A stretch of DNA of 60,688 nt from Amphritea pacifica (GCF_016924145.1 NZ_JAFFZO010000032.1:1-60688), one strand, 5' to 3'; positions 46,773-57,085 are shown, numbered from the stretch's first letter. Numbers and translations are program-made. Notes: generated by a model from the sequence alone, not told the origin.

Positions 46773-49700
46773 TTATTTTCCGGCTGGTGTTGTGGTTTGT
46801 TTTTGCAGCAGGGTTAACAGCGTATCACCGGTCATCGGCCTGGCCAGCAGATAGCCCTGAATCATGGGTGTACCAAACTGCTTCAGCAGATCAAGCTGAC
46901 TCTGTGTTTCGACCCCTTCAACGACTGTTTTCAGGGACAGGGAGCTGGCCAGGGAGATCATGCCTGAGACCAGTGACTGAGTATCCTGATTGGACTCGAG
47001 GTCATCAATAAATGACTTATCAATTTTCAGTCGCTGAACCGGGTATTTTTTCAGATAGCTGAGTGATGAATAGCCGGTACCAAAATCATCGACGGCGATA
47101 TCCACCCCCATCGAAACGATCGACTCCAGTTGCTGATAGATCTTTTGCTCTTCAAGTAACAGAATGCTTTCAGTAATTTCAATGATCAGATCGGAACCCT
47201 TTAGTTTCAGGGCTGTTATTTCCTGTGTCAGCTGTTCCTCCACATCCCCTCTGAGAAACTGAGAGCTGGAGATATTGATACTTACTTTGGGCGCATGTTT
47301 ACAGCTATCCGAAAGTTCACGGGCAAACTGACAAGCTTCGTGGATCACCCATTTGCCAATCGCGTGAATCAGAACTGATTCCTCAGCGATGGCAATAAAC
47401 TCATGGGGAGAAACCGTGCCCCGTTCAGGGTGTTGCCAGCGGATCAGCGCTTCTACCGATTCAATGCGCTCGCCATCGATGGACCATATGGGTTGGTATA
47501 GAAGGTAGAACTCATCTCTTTCCAGTGCTTTAAACAGATCCTGCTCCAGCTGGCTGCGGCGCAGTGAGTCTTCGTTCAGCTGCTGGTTAAAATACTCCCG
47601 GGTGTTGCGACCTCTTTGTTTTGCCTTATACATAGCGTTATCGGCATTCAGTAGCAGGCGTTCCGGGGTTGCCGCATTATCGGGATAGATTGCGATACCG
47701 ATACTGCAGGAGATATAGGCCTCATTGTTTTCAAGCTGATAAGTTTGTACAAGGCTGTGCAGGATTTTCTGGGCAATCTCTTCGATGGATGCGATGCGGG
47801 TTAATTCGGTAATCACTACCGCGAACTCGTCACCCCCCAGGCGCGCGACCGTATCGGTTCTGCGGATACAGGAAGTTAACCGCCCGGCAACCTGTTTCAG
47901 TAACAGGTCCCCGGCAAAATGGCCAAATGTATCGTTGACATACTTAAAGCGGTCAAGGTCTATATAGAGCAGGGCGGTTTTTGTCTGGCTGCGGTCGGAC
48001 AGTGCAAGAGCCTGTTTTAAGCGGTCTTCAAACAGATGGCGGTTGCACAGGCCGGTCAGGGTATCATAATTCGCCTGTTGGATAATGATCGCTTCATCCT
48101 GCTTTCGCTGGGTGATATCACTGAACAGCGCAACATAGCCCTCTTGTTCGCCAGCGGGGTTGAAGCGGCAGGAGATTGTCAGCCATTGGGGATAGATCTC
48201 TCCGTTTTTTCGCTTGTTCCAGATCTCTCCCTCCCAGGCATGAGTTGCTTCCAGCTGATGGTTCATGTCCTGATAAAAACTGCTTGGATGTAAGTCAGAT
48301 TTCAGAATCGAGGGGGTTTTACCCCGGACTTCTGATTCGCTGTATCCGGTGATCTGCTCGAAGGACTCATTAACCATCTGAATACGGTTATGCTGATCTG
48401 TCACCATTATTGCTTCTGCTGCAACACTGAATACAGCAGAGGCCAGCCTGAGTTTTTCCTGCGCTTTTTTCTCTTCGGTGATCGGTTGCTTCAGGGCAAT
48501 ATAATGGGTGATCTCTCCCTCCTCATTGATGAGAGGGCCGATAGAGGAGCGCTCCCAGTATAAGCTGCCATCCTTGTGCTTATTATGAAATTCACCCTGC
48601 CAGGTCCCCCCCGTTGATAGCGTTTGCCACATTTTTGTGTATTCAGTATCAGAGGTCTCTCCGGATTTGAGAATCCGTGGGTTGCGTCCGATAACCTCAT
48701 CTTTGCGATAACCGGTGATCTTTTCAAAGCAACTGTTAACGTATTCGATTGTGCCATCCGGGTCGGTGATGACGATAACGGTAGGGCTGTGTTCAACCAC
48801 CTCGGAGAGCAGTGCAACCTCTGCTTTCATCTCCATCGCTCTGTGGCCGTTACGAACCACAAACAGTGCCCCCACAATCAGGATAATGTTTGATATGAGC
48901 AGGATGAGCAGCAGACTGAGTTTCTGTTGCAGCCAGAGGAAAAAAGAGCCCTGATGGTTAACCACGATGGCAACTGCGAGGGGATACTTGGTCAGTAAGC
49001 GGATCGCTGTGGTGTTGAGGGGGAGGGTCCCGAAAGTGTTATTGACCCAGTGTTCATCTGCGCCTTCCGATAAAACAGCTTTCAGGTGCTGAATAACATA
49101 GGAGCGGTTCGGCCCGTATAATCCTTTTTGCAGCAGGGTGTTACCCTCGAGATCCGTCAGGTATACACAGTCGCTTTTTTCCAGATCGAGGTCGCTGATA
49201 TAGCGGGTAAGATAGCTGGGATTAAAGGTCGCAATAATGAGTAACCTTTCTCCCTGTCGGGAGTCGGTTTCAATGGCGATGGGGATAAGTTCCCGCAAAC
49301 TGGCTTCATCGGGGAAGGTGCCTTGCGCTGGGAGAAATCGACCTTTAAGGGTGTTGCCTATGATTAACCCTAATGAATAGGTGCTGCGGACAGACTGATC
49401 CAGTCCTAAAATATTCAGATTAATATTTTCTGGTGAGGTTGTCTGAGTGTCCATCAGGGTATCGCGCCCCTTGATCACTACAATCTGCCTCAGCTGAGGG
49501 GCAAACTTCAGGATTTTTAGTGCTTTGTCGCGGATTCTTGCTGTATGTCCCTTTCCCAGATCGCCATCCAGCAAGTCATCGGACAGTGACACCAGGCTGA
49601 CCTCGAGTCCTTCCAGGGTTCGGGTAACGGTGCCTTCAATCATGCGTGTATAGAGAGCAGAACGCTCAGTGCGTTCTTCAATGCTCTGCATAAAGCTAAA

Positions 49701-49796
49701 CCAGAGAACAACAATAAACAGCAGGGTGGTGGCTAACACCCCCCCATAGACCCATCTGGCGAAAGAGGGAGGCTTCTTTTGATTAGTACTACGCAT
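46773..49796 (-). CDS. Membrane-bound PAS-PAS-GGDEF-EAL cyclic-di-GMP enzyme
   Basis: The 1007-residue product has two transmembrane helices (about 15-37 and 288-313) flanking a periplasmic sensor domain, then two PAS domains (about 325-565), GGDEF (about 575-735) and EAL (about 750-1000). RLGGDEF is intact, with RxxD five residues upstream (RRTD), and the EAL domain has EALIRW and DDFGTGYSSL. Either or both activities could be present, so net direction is unknown. The gene is divergent from the solute-binding protein. Confidence 0.92.
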   Translation of the reverse strand: MRSTNQKKPPSFARWVYGGVLATTLLFIVVLWFSFMQSIEERTERSALYTRMIEGTVTRTLEGLEVSLVSLSDDLLDGDLGKGHTARIRDKALKILKFAPQLRQIVVIKGRDTLMDTQTTSPENINLNILGLDQSVRSTYSLGLIIGNTLKGRFLPAQGTFPDEASLRELIPIAIETDSRQGERLLIIATFNPSYLTRYISDLDLEKSDCVYLTDLEGNTLLQKGLYGPNRSYVIQHLKAVLSEGADEHWVNNTFGTLPLNTTAIRLLTKYPLAVAIVVNHQGSFFLWLQQKLSLLLILLISNIILIVGALFVVRNGHRAMEMKAEVALLSEVVEHSPTVIVITDPDGTIEYVNSCFEKITGYRKDEVIGRNPRILKSGETSDTEYTKMWQTLSTGGTWQGEFHNKHKDGSLYWERSSIGPLINEEGEITHYIALKQPITEEKKAQEKLRLASAVFSVAAEAIMVTDQHNRIQMVNESFEQITGYSESEVRGKTPSILKSDLHPSSFYQDMNHQLEATHAWEGEIWNKRKNGEIYPQWLTISCRFNPAGEQEGYVALFSDITQRKQDEAIIIQQANYDTLTGLCNRHLFEDRLKQALALSDRSQTKTALLYIDLDRFKYVNDTFGHFAGDLLLKQVAGRLTSCIRRTDTVARLGGDEFAVVITELTRIASIEEIAQKILHSLVQTYQLENNEAYISCSIGIAIYPDNAATPERLLLNADNAMYKAKQRGRNTREYFNQQLNEDSLRRSQLEQDLFKALERDEFYLLYQPIWSIDGERIESVEALIRWQHPERGTVSPHEFIAIAEESVLIHAIGKWVIHEACQFARELSDSCKHAPKVSINISSSQFLRGDVEEQLTQEITALKLKGSDLIIEITESILLLEEQKIYQQLESIVSMGVDIAVDDFGTGYSSLSYLKKYPVQRLKIDKSFIDDLESNQDTQSLVSGMISLASSLSLKTVVEGVETQSQLDLLKQFGTPMIQGYLLARPMTGDTLLTLLQKQTTTPAGK

Positions 49797-49914
49797 AAAA
49801 TTACAACTCGCATCAAAGAAGCGGAAGAAAAATGATCATATATCAGTTGCAGACTTGAAATGAATCAGAACATTGAAGTTAATTGACCCCTGACAGCAAA
49901 CCCGGAGATAAAAA

Positions 49915-50718
49915 ATGATGCCGTTTAACCCTAAAATCATGCTCTTTATCGCATTATCGCTGCTGACGATCTCAATTAACAGTGCCAGCGCCAGCGAACG
50001 TTCTGAAAAAATTATCCAGGCAGGTCAGATCCGGGTCTGTATCTGGCCTGATTACTTTGCCATCAGCTATCGTAACCCCCGCACCGGGCAGTTGGAAGGG
50101 ATCGACATCGATATGGCCCATGAACTGGCCGACTCGATGGGGGTCGGGTTACAGTTCGTAGAAAGCTCCTTTTCTAAGCTGGTGAGTAATCTGAAAAATG
50201 ACGCCTGTGACATCGCGATGCATGGTGTGGGTATCAGAGACAGTCGCAAGCCCTTTATGGAGTTTTCACAACCCTATCTGGCCAGTGGAATCTATGCCGT
50301 CGGCACTAAGGATAATACCGGGATCAACCGCTGGGAGGATATTGACAGGACCGGTGTGGTGGTCGTGGTGCAGAAAGGCACCTATATGGAACCGGTAGTG
50401 AAACAGACTTTTAAGTATGCCAGTGTCTCCGTTGTTGATAGTTTTAAAGCCCGTGAACAGGAGGTGCTGAGCGGCAGGGCCGATGTGTTTATGACCGATT
50501 ACCCCTATGGTAAGCGGATGGCTTCGCTGACGCAGTGGGCGGTGCTGATGGCACCGAAAATACCACTGGCAAAAACCTATTATGCTTATGCTGTACCAAA
50601 AGGAGAGATCGACTGGTTAAAAGAGGTGGATGATTTCCTTAAGGCGATGAAAAAGAGCAATAAGCTTTATCAGTCAGCAGTAAAAAATGGGTTAAATGAG
50701 ATCGTGGTTACTGACTGA
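49915..50718 (+). CDS. Orphan periplasmic solute-binding protein (family 3)
   Basis: The 267-residue product has a signal peptide (cleavage near ASASA) and the family 3 amino acid-binding fold, with RVCIWPDYFAISYRNPRTGQLEGIDIDMAHELA and the ligand-contacting GIRDSRKPFMEFSQPY. GGAG lies 7 nt before the ATG. No permease or ATPase gene is nearby, so it may be a sensor partner for the divergent c-di-GMP enzyme, or share a transporter encoded elsewhere. A strong terminator follows. Confidence 0.88.
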   Translation: MMPFNPKIMLFIALSLLTISINSASASERSEKIIQAGQIRVCIWPDYFAISYRNPRTGQLEGIDIDMAHELADSMGVGLQFVESSFSKLVSNLKNDACDIAMHGVGIRDSRKPFMEFSQPYLASGIYAVGTKDNTGINRWEDIDRTGVVVVVQKGTYMEPVVKQTFKYASVSVVDSFKAREQEVLSGRADVFMTDYPYGKRMASLTQWAVLMAPKIPLAKTYYAYAVPKGEIDWLKEVDDFLKAMKKSNKLYQSAVKNGLNEIVVTD

Positions 50719-50748
50719 GTGTCTCTTTGCTTTTTGCAATAGAGGAAT

Positions 50749-50784
50749 AAAAAAGGCTGATGTGTCATCACATCAGCCTTTTTT
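50749..50784. terminator. Bidirectional terminator
   Basis: A 16-bp stem (50749-50764 with 50769-50784), four-base loop and A/T ends separate the convergent solute-binding and tolC genes. Confidence 0.92.
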
Positions 50785-50850
50785 GCGTTGCATTCAGCGG
50801 GGGATTAGGGGAAGAGAGTCCCCTGTCAGATGTACTGCCCTTATTGCGCT

Positions 50851-52161
50851 TTAATTGGCCTGCATCCACTGATCCAGGCCGAGGATATCATCCGGGCTCA
50901 GCGTGCCCACCTGCTGTTTAAAACTGAACAGGTTCTGGATGTAATCGAAGCGGGCGTTGGCATAATCCCGTCTGGCTGAATAGAGTTGCTGTTCGGCCTG
51001 CAGCACATCGACAACATTTCGGGTGCCCACGTTAAAGCCCTCTTCCGTTGCTTTCAGGGCGGTCTCGCTGGAGAGAATGCTCTGTTTGCGGGCCGCTACA
51101 CTGAGGACATTGGTCTGCAGGTTGCGCAGCAGGTTGCGGGTCTCCTGAATCACGGCACGCAGGGTATCGTCCTGTGTATAACGGGCCTGAGCAAAGCCGT
51201 ATTCAGCCTGACGACTTTTCGAGCTGGTGGCACCACCGGAGAAGATCGGTACTGATAGCGTCAGACCGATCTGGTTGGTGTCTTCCCAGTTGTCATTGCC
51301 GGTAGGCTTACCTTTATCCCGATCATAACTGGCGGTCAGCGACAGGGTTGGCAGGTGGCCACTGGCGGCCGCCTGCGATTGACGTCGTGCCGCTTCAGTA
51401 TTTGCCTGGGCGACTTTCAGTGACAGGTTGCCAGCTTGTGCTTTTTCAATCCAGGCCTGAGGATCGATTGGGCTGATATTCTCAATCGGGTACTCTTTGG
51501 AGAGGGGATCGATGCTGCCGACAGGCTCGCCTGTGAGCCGCTCGAGTTCCTGGAAACTGTTGTCCAGATCACCCTCGGCCAGGATTCTGGCAACCTTGGC
51601 ATTGTCATAGGTTGCCTGAGCTTCCTGAACGTCGGTAATGGCGATCAGACCGACTTCAAACTGGGCGTTAACCTGGTCCAGACGGCGTTTGATCGCCCGT
51701 TCCTGAGCCTGCGCGGTTTCCAGGGCAGTCTGTGCTCTCAGGACACTGAGGTAACTGTTCACGACCCGCAGAATCAGAGCTTGCTGGGCCTGATCAAACT
51801 GCAGACTGGCCGCTTCAGATTGCGCCTCTCCCTGCTTATAGGTAAACCAGGAAGCTGCGGAAAACAGTGGCTGACTCAGGCTGACGGTATAACCGTGATT
51901 GTTGTAATCAGCGTTTTCCGCTTCGATCCAGGTGGTATTGCCGGTCAGTGAAATGCTCGGCAGCAATCCAGCCCGGCCTTGTGGCAGGGCTTCTTCACCC
52001 GCTTTGGCACCCGCCTCAGCGGCCTTCAGTTGTGGATCCTGATCGAGGGCCTGCTGATAGATCTCTGTCAGTGCTCCGGCGTTTACCTGGGGAGCAATCA
52101 GGGCACAACTGATGGCGGTCGCCAGCAGAGTACGGTGTATTGTACGTTGAGTTGCTTTCAC
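50851..52161 (-). CDS. tolC: TolC-family outer membrane protein of the RND operon
   Basis: The 436-residue product has a signal peptide (about residues 1-28, ending VNA) and two TolC repeats with the characteristic NARFDYIQNLFSFKQQVGTL near the C-terminus. Its first four bases overlap the end of the RND gene, so it is the outer-membrane exit of that pump. It is closer to canonical TolC than the adhesin-operon paralogue at 8828-10180. Confidence 0.92.
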   Translation of the reverse strand: MKATQRTIHRTLLATAISCALIAPQVNAGALTEIYQQALDQDPQLKAAEAGAKAGEEALPQGRAGLLPSISLTGNTTWIEAENADYNNHGYTVSLSQPLFSAASWFTYKQGEAQSEAASLQFDQAQQALILRVVNSYLSVLRAQTALETAQAQERAIKRRLDQVNAQFEVGLIAITDVQEAQATYDNAKVARILAEGDLDNSFQELERLTGEPVGSIDPLSKEYPIENISPIDPQAWIEKAQAGNLSLKVAQANTEAARRQSQAAASGHLPTLSLTASYDRDKGKPTGNDNWEDTNQIGLTLSVPIFSGGATSSKSRQAEYGFAQARYTQDDTLRAVIQETRNLLRNLQTNVLSVAARKQSILSSETALKATEEGFNVGTRNVVDVLQAEQQLYSARRDYANARFDYIQNLFSFKQQVGTLSPDDILGLDQWMQAN

Positions 52162-55100
52162 TGCTCTGATCCTTGTTCCATTAGTTGATAGTCCGGCTCT
52201 ACTTTTTTGAACAGACGCCGTCCCAGATAGCTGTAAACCGTTGGTACTATAAATAAGGTTAACAGGGTACCAAAGGTCAAACCACCGACAATTACCCAGC
52301 CTATCTGCTGCCGGCTCTCGGCACCGGCTCCAAAGGCGACTGCCAGCGGTACGGTACCCAGCACCATGGCGCCGGTGGTCATCAGAATAGGGCGCAGACG
52401 CATGGTTGCCGATTCAATAATAGCCTCTTGCAGCTCGCGTCCCTGATCCTGCAGCTGGTTGGCAAACTCTACAATCAGAATACCGTGTTTAGTGATCAGA
52501 CCGATCAGGGTGATCAGACCGATCTGGCTGTAGATGCTCAGGCTGCCGCCGGAGAAGTACAGTGCAAAGAGACCACCAAACAGCGCCGGGGGGACCGAGA
52601 GCATAATGATCATCGGATTACGGAAGCTTTCAAACTGTGCTGCCAGCACCAGAAAGGTGAAGATCAGCGCTAATATAGCAGTGACCATCAGGCCGCTACC
52701 AGACTCTTTAAACTCCCGTGACTGTCCGCCAAAGTCGTACAGGGTTTCCGGGCTGATCTCTGCCATCTGTTGCTCAAGAAAATCCAGCGCCTGTTTCAGA
52801 CTGTAGCCGGGTGCCAGAATCGCCTGAAACTTAACTGATTTCATTTTATCGAAGTGGTTCAGCTCCTTAGGCGCGACACTCTCGTTAATGTCCACCACCG
52901 AGCTCAGCTGCACCATCGTGTTGTCGTTGGTGCGCAGATACAGATTGCTCAGATCGCTGGGGCTGCGACGCTGGCTGGGTTCAACCTGCAGGATAACGTC
53001 GTACTGTTCCCCCTCTTTCTTAAAGCGGGTGACATTACGGCTCGCCATATAGGTTTCGATACTGCGTCCGATCAGGTTGATATCCAGGCCCATCTCTGAT
53101 GCTTTATCCCGGTTCACATTCAGTGACAGCTCGGGTTTATTAAGCTTCAGGTCGATATCGGGTTGCACAAACCCAGGGTTCTTTAAGATCCGTGCCATCA
53201 ACTGGTCAGAAATGGTTTTCAGCTCAGCATAATCGGTATTCGACTTGATGATGAACTCCACTGGCCGGGAGACAAAGCTTTGTCCCAGGGAGGGCGGATT
53301 CATGGCAAATGACATGGTACCGGTGACGCCGCCAAACAGCTGGGGTGTCAGCTCGGCAACAATACTCTGCTGCTTCTGTGTCCGTTCGTCCCAGGGCTTC
53401 AGGCCAAGGAAGGTCATCGAGTTGGTTTCAGTCGGGAAGCCGACGATGGTAAAGTAGCGATTGCCGCTGGGTTGTTTGGCAATCATTCCCTCAACCTGTT
53501 TGGCATAGCGGTCGACATAATCGACCGATGCGCCATCGGGAGAGATCGACATCGCCAGAATTGTACCCCGGTCCTCCACAGGCGCCAGCTCCTGCGGTAA
53601 CTTAGTGTACAGCAGGCCGGCACCACCCAGGCTGACCGCCATAATCAATACCGCCAACAGACGTGAGCGCAGTACCTTCTTCAGCAGTGACTGATAGCCG
53701 TTGGTGAGACCCAGAATCCAGCCTTCAATGAGATTGAAGATCGCGCTGTGGCGTTTCTCATGATGTAGCAGGCGTGAGCACATCATCGGTGACAGCGACA
53801 GGGCGATAAAGCCGGACACCAGCACACCGCCAGCCAGCGTCAGGGCAAACTCAGTGAACAGCTTGCCGGTTCGTCCCGGTGTAAAGGCTACCGGTGCAAA
53901 CACCGCGACCAGTGTCAGGGTGGTGGCAATGACCGCAAAGCCGATCTCTTTACTGCCTTTAAAAGCCGCCTGGATAGGCGATAAACCCTCCTCAACATGG
54001 CGGTAGATATTTTCCAGCATAACGATGGCATCATCGACCACCAGACCGATCGCCAGCACCATCGCCAGCAGAGTCAGGGTGTTGATACTGAAGCCCATCG
54101 CCAGCATCAGGGCAAAACTGCCGATCAGTGACAACGGGATCGTTATCACAGGAATCAGGGTTGCCCGCAGGTTTCTCAGGAAGAAAAAGATAACCGCGAT
54201 AACCAGTACGCTGGCTTCAAAAATAGTTTTGAACACAGACTTGATCGACTCTGAGATAAAGATCGAGGAGTCATAAGCGATTTCGACATTCACCCCTTCC
54301 GGCAGCGCGGCTGTAATCTGCGGCAGACGCTCCTGAATACCGTTTGATACATCCAGCGGGTTGGCGGTTGATTGCTTCACCACCCCGAGGGCGACAGCTG
54401 ATTTGCCTTTGAAACGTGATTTGCGACGTTCATCCTCCGGGGCGATCTCCACCCGGGCAACATCACGGACTCTGACCGCATAGTTGTTGTCATTACGGAT
54501 GATGATATCTTCAAACTGTCCGACGGTGTTCAGGTCGGTTTTCGCCAGGACACTGAACTCCCGTTGATCGCTCTCAATACGACCGGCAGGAATCTCTACG
54601 TTCTGACTGCGCAAAGCGTTCTCAATATCCTGTGGAATAACCTGATAAGCCGCCATACGTGCAGGGTCCAGCCAGATGCGCATGGCAAAGCGGCGGTCAC
54701 CGAACAGCATAACGTTGGCAACGCCATCTACCGTTTGCAAAGGGTCTTTAACCATCTTATCGGCAATCTGTGAGATCTCCATCATACTGTGATTGTCGGA
54801 GGAGAGTGCCAGCCAGAACACCGGTTGCGCGTCCGCTTCGGTTTTCGCTGTGATGGGTTCTTCTACATCATCGGGCAGGGCGCCCCGCACCCGGCCAACC
54901 CGGTCACGGACATCACTGGCCGCATCGTCAGGGTCACGGGTCAGCTTAAAGGTGACCGTGATCTGGCTTTTCCCCGAGCGGCTAACCGAACTGATGTAAT
55001 CGACCCCTTCGATGCCTGACAGTGAATCCTCAATAATCTGAGTTACCTGCGTTTCTATAATCGATGAGCTGGCACCCGGGTAGTTGGTTTCAACGGTCAC

Positions 55101-55232
55101 CACCGGTACATCAATCTTCGGATATTCCCGAACCGTCAGGCGATCGTAAGATACTGCGCCGACCAGTAATATCAGCAGACTCATAACAGTCGCCAGTACC
55201 GGTCGTTTGATACTGATTTCAGAAAGGATCAT
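52158..55232 (-). CDS. RND efflux pump inner-membrane subunit (HAE1 family)
   Basis: The 1024-residue pump has the AcrB-like 12-helix, two-loop layout, starting ISIKRPVLATVMSLLI. The proton-relay Asp pair is in GLVVDDAIVMLENI and a conserved Lys is expected in the second half. It drives drug or metabolite efflux by proton motive force. It is preceded by the adaptor (2-bp gap) and followed by tolC (4-bp overlap). Substrate range cannot be read from sequence. Confidence 0.95.
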   Translation of the reverse strand: MILSEISIKRPVLATVMSLLILLVGAVSYDRLTVREYPKIDVPVVTVETNYPGASSSIIETQVTQIIEDSLSGIEGVDYISSVSRSGKSQITVTFKLTRDPDDAASDVRDRVGRVRGALPDDVEEPITAKTEADAQPVFWLALSSDNHSMMEISQIADKMVKDPLQTVDGVANVMLFGDRRFAMRIWLDPARMAAYQVIPQDIENALRSQNVEIPAGRIESDQREFSVLAKTDLNTVGQFEDIIIRNDNNYAVRVRDVARVEIAPEDERRKSRFKGKSAVALGVVKQSTANPLDVSNGIQERLPQITAALPEGVNVEIAYDSSIFISESIKSVFKTIFEASVLVIAVIFFFLRNLRATLIPVITIPLSLIGSFALMLAMGFSINTLTLLAMVLAIGLVVDDAIVMLENIYRHVEEGLSPIQAAFKGSKEIGFAVIATTLTLVAVFAPVAFTPGRTGKLFTEFALTLAGGVLVSGFIALSLSPMMCSRLLHHEKRHSAIFNLIEGWILGLTNGYQSLLKKVLRSRLLAVLIMAVSLGGAGLLYTKLPQELAPVEDRGTILAMSISPDGASVDYVDRYAKQVEGMIAKQPSGNRYFTIVGFPTETNSMTFLGLKPWDERTQKQQSIVAELTPQLFGGVTGTMSFAMNPPSLGQSFVSRPVEFIIKSNTDYAELKTISDQLMARILKNPGFVQPDIDLKLNKPELSLNVNRDKASEMGLDINLIGRSIETYMASRNVTRFKKEGEQYDVILQVEPSQRRSPSDLSNLYLRTNDNTMVQLSSVVDINESVAPKELNHFDKMKSVKFQAILAPGYSLKQALDFLEQQMAEISPETLYDFGGQSREFKESGSGLMVTAILALIFTFLVLAAQFESFRNPMIIMLSVPPALFGGLFALYFSGGSLSIYSQIGLITLIGLITKHGILIVEFANQLQDQGRELQEAIIESATMRLRPILMTTGAMVLGTVPLAVAFGAGAESRQQIGWVIVGGLTFGTLLTLFIVPTVYSYLGRRLFKKVEPDYQLMEQGSEQ

Positions 55233-55234
55233 AT

Positions 55235-56296
55235 TCAGGCTCCCGGTTGTTCAGCCGAAGGCTGCGCGGGTTGTTCTGTACCATCAACAAAAACAGGTGT
55301 GACAGGCGAGCCTGGGAATAGCTTGATCTGCCCGGCCGTTACGATCACCTGGCCTGTTTCAAGACCCTCGAGAATATTCACCTCACCTTCGCGACGCAGG
55401 CCCAGTTTAACCGGGGACATCGCTATTTTTCCATCGTTGACAGTCATAACGAAGAAGCTGTTGTTCTGGGGGATAATCGCCTCTTCAGGCACCATCACCG
55501 CGTTGTCATTGGTGCTGGTGATAATCTGAATGCGGGCGAACAGGCCCGGACGCAGCAGGTTGTCACGGTTCTCGATTCTGGCGCGGATAGCGATATTGTG
55601 GCTGCGCTCGTCGATGCTGGGGGCGATGGCGTAGATGGCACCATTGAATGTTTCACCCGGCAGTGCGTCAACCTGTACCTTAATCTGCTGCCCGTTATGG
55701 ATATTAGCCAACTGATTTTCCGGCACCTTAAAGTCCACTTTCATGGTTGCGATATCGGTCAGCTCCACCAGATCCTGGCCAACGGTGACATAGTCCCCAG
55801 GGCTGAATTTTCGCAGTCCGATAACGCCGTCAAACGGGGCCTTGATAGTCATTTTATCCAGCTGAGTCTGAGCCACCTGCTGTTGCGCCTGATCCACCTG
55901 AAGCTGAGCCAGGGAGGAATCCATATCCTGTTGTGAACCTACTTTTTTCTTAACCAGACTGGCTGCCCGGTTGTAGGCGATACGGCTCAGATTAACACGG
56001 GCCTTACTTTCCTGAAGCTGAGCTTTGTACAGGGATGACTCAAGTACGATCAGCGTCTCACCCGACTTAACGGTGGAACCCTCGGTGAAAAGAACCTTCT
56101 CAACACTGCCGCTCTGTTCTGGTCGCAGGATAATTGATTCGTTGCCACTCAGACCACCGACCGCTTCGATCATATGGGTGAGTGATTTGCTCTGTACGTG
56201 GATTACCTCAGCGGGAAGTCCCTGAGCATGTACAGCAGGTGTACAGGTCAATATCAGGCTGAGGAGTGTAGGGGGCAAGAACTGTTTAAATTTCAT
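55235..56296 (-). CDS. RND periplasmic adaptor subunit
   Basis: The 353-residue membrane fusion protein has a signal peptide (cleavage near VHA), a hairpin (about residues 90-160) and the lipoyl, beta-barrel and membrane-proximal domains typical of AcrA-type adaptors (IKAPFDGVIGLRKFSPGDYV). I chose ATG 56296 (GGAG 8 nt upstream) instead of far-upstream in-frame codons that enter the TetR gene. It overlaps the TetR stop by 11 bp. Confidence 0.93.
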   Translation of the reverse strand: MKFKQFLPPTLLSLILTCTPAVHAQGLPAEVIHVQSKSLTHMIEAVGGLSGNESIILRPEQSGSVEKVLFTEGSTVKSGETLIVLESSLYKAQLQESKARVNLSRIAYNRAASLVKKKVGSQQDMDSSLAQLQVDQAQQQVAQTQLDKMTIKAPFDGVIGLRKFSPGDYVTVGQDLVELTDIATMKVDFKVPENQLANIHNGQQIKVQVDALPGETFNGAIYAIAPSIDERSHNIAIRARIENRDNLLRPGLFARIQIITSTNDNAVMVPEEAIIPQNNSFFVMTVNDGKIAMSPVKLGLRREGEVNILEGLETGQVIVTAGQIKLFPGSPVTPVFVDGTEQPAQPSAEQPGA

Positions 56297-56921
56297 TATT
56301 ATCTCCATCCTTAGTCTCAGGATTATCCAATGGTGCATACAGTGTATAAATAACGTCGGCCACTTCTCGCAGAGGGGTGGTTGAAGCTTCAACTTTGGTG
56401 CGTAGCAGTGCGCCTTGCCAGCTATCCCAGAACAGTTGTGCCAGTGCCCTCGCGGAAAGGTCATTGCGGAAGCAGCCCTGTAACTGGCCCTCCTTAAAAC
56501 TCTCTTCGATGCAGTCGATCACGCGGTTACAGGACAGACTGATAATCTCGCGAAATGAGTTACTGGCGTTACCTACCTCACCCATCAGGTTGGTTAATAA
56601 ACAGCCTGTCGAATCAGGGTCATTCTCATAATCAGCGATGAACTGGTCGATCGCAAGGCGGAATCGCTCAAGAAGATTACCTTCGATGGCGTTGGTCCGT
56701 TTTTCCCATTTTGCATCTTCAAGCTGATGGCTGTATTCCAGCACTTCTACAGCAAACTGCTCTTTACTTTCGAAGTAGTTATAAAAAGAGCCTTTCGGCA
56801 CCTGGCAGGTATCGAGAATCTCTTTCAGGCCGGTGCCGTGATAGCCTTTCCGATTGAATAGCTCCATGCCTGTTTGCAGAATCCTTTCTCGGTTGTGTTC
56901 ATTGCGCTTCGGGCGGTTCAT
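56286..56921 (-). CDS. TetR-family transcriptional regulator of the RND operon
   Basis: The 211-residue product has the N-terminal TetR helix-turn-helix (ERILQTGMELFNRKGYHGTGLKEILDTCQVPKGSFYNYFESKEQF) and a C-terminal ligand domain of the TetR_C type. It is the first gene of the operon and overlaps the adaptor start by 11 bp, so it probably autoregulates itself and the pump. A GACCGGTC palindrome lies just upstream. Confidence 0.92.
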   Translation of the reverse strand: MNRPKRNEHNRERILQTGMELFNRKGYHGTGLKEILDTCQVPKGSFYNYFESKEQFAVEVLEYSHQLEDAKWEKRTNAIEGNLLERFRLAIDQFIADYENDPDSTGCLLTNLMGEVGNASNSFREIISLSCNRVIDCIEESFKEGQLQGCFRNDLSARALAQLFWDSWQGALLRTKVEASTTPLREVADVIYTLYAPLDNPETKDGDNNEI

Positions 56922-56927
56922 GTTAAT

Positions 56928-56941
56928 TAGACCGGTCGTCT
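56928..56941 (-). promoter_or_regulatory. Candidate TetR operator
   Basis: GACCGGTC (56930-56937) is a perfect 8-bp palindrome, within AGACCGGTCGTCT, in the first few bases upstream of the TetR start. Position fits autorepression of the TetR-RND operon. Confidence 0.35.
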
Positions 56942-57062
56942 CATGAGTGGAAAAGCAATTATAGTTCCCACTGAATGAAATGCAATGTCGTTTAGATTAA
57001 AGTTTTTTGCTTACCGGAGCATGACCGGTGTTGCTGTTGCTCAGGGTATCTGTGATCAGCAT

Positions 57063-57085
57063 AAAAAAAACCGGGCTTTGCCCGG
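57063..57085 (-). terminator. Terminator of the aspartate aminotransferase gene
   Basis: A 6-bp GC stem CCGGGC/GCCCGG (57071-57076 with 57080-57085), loop TTT and a T run on the minus strand lie 21 bp past the stop. Confidence 0.8.
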
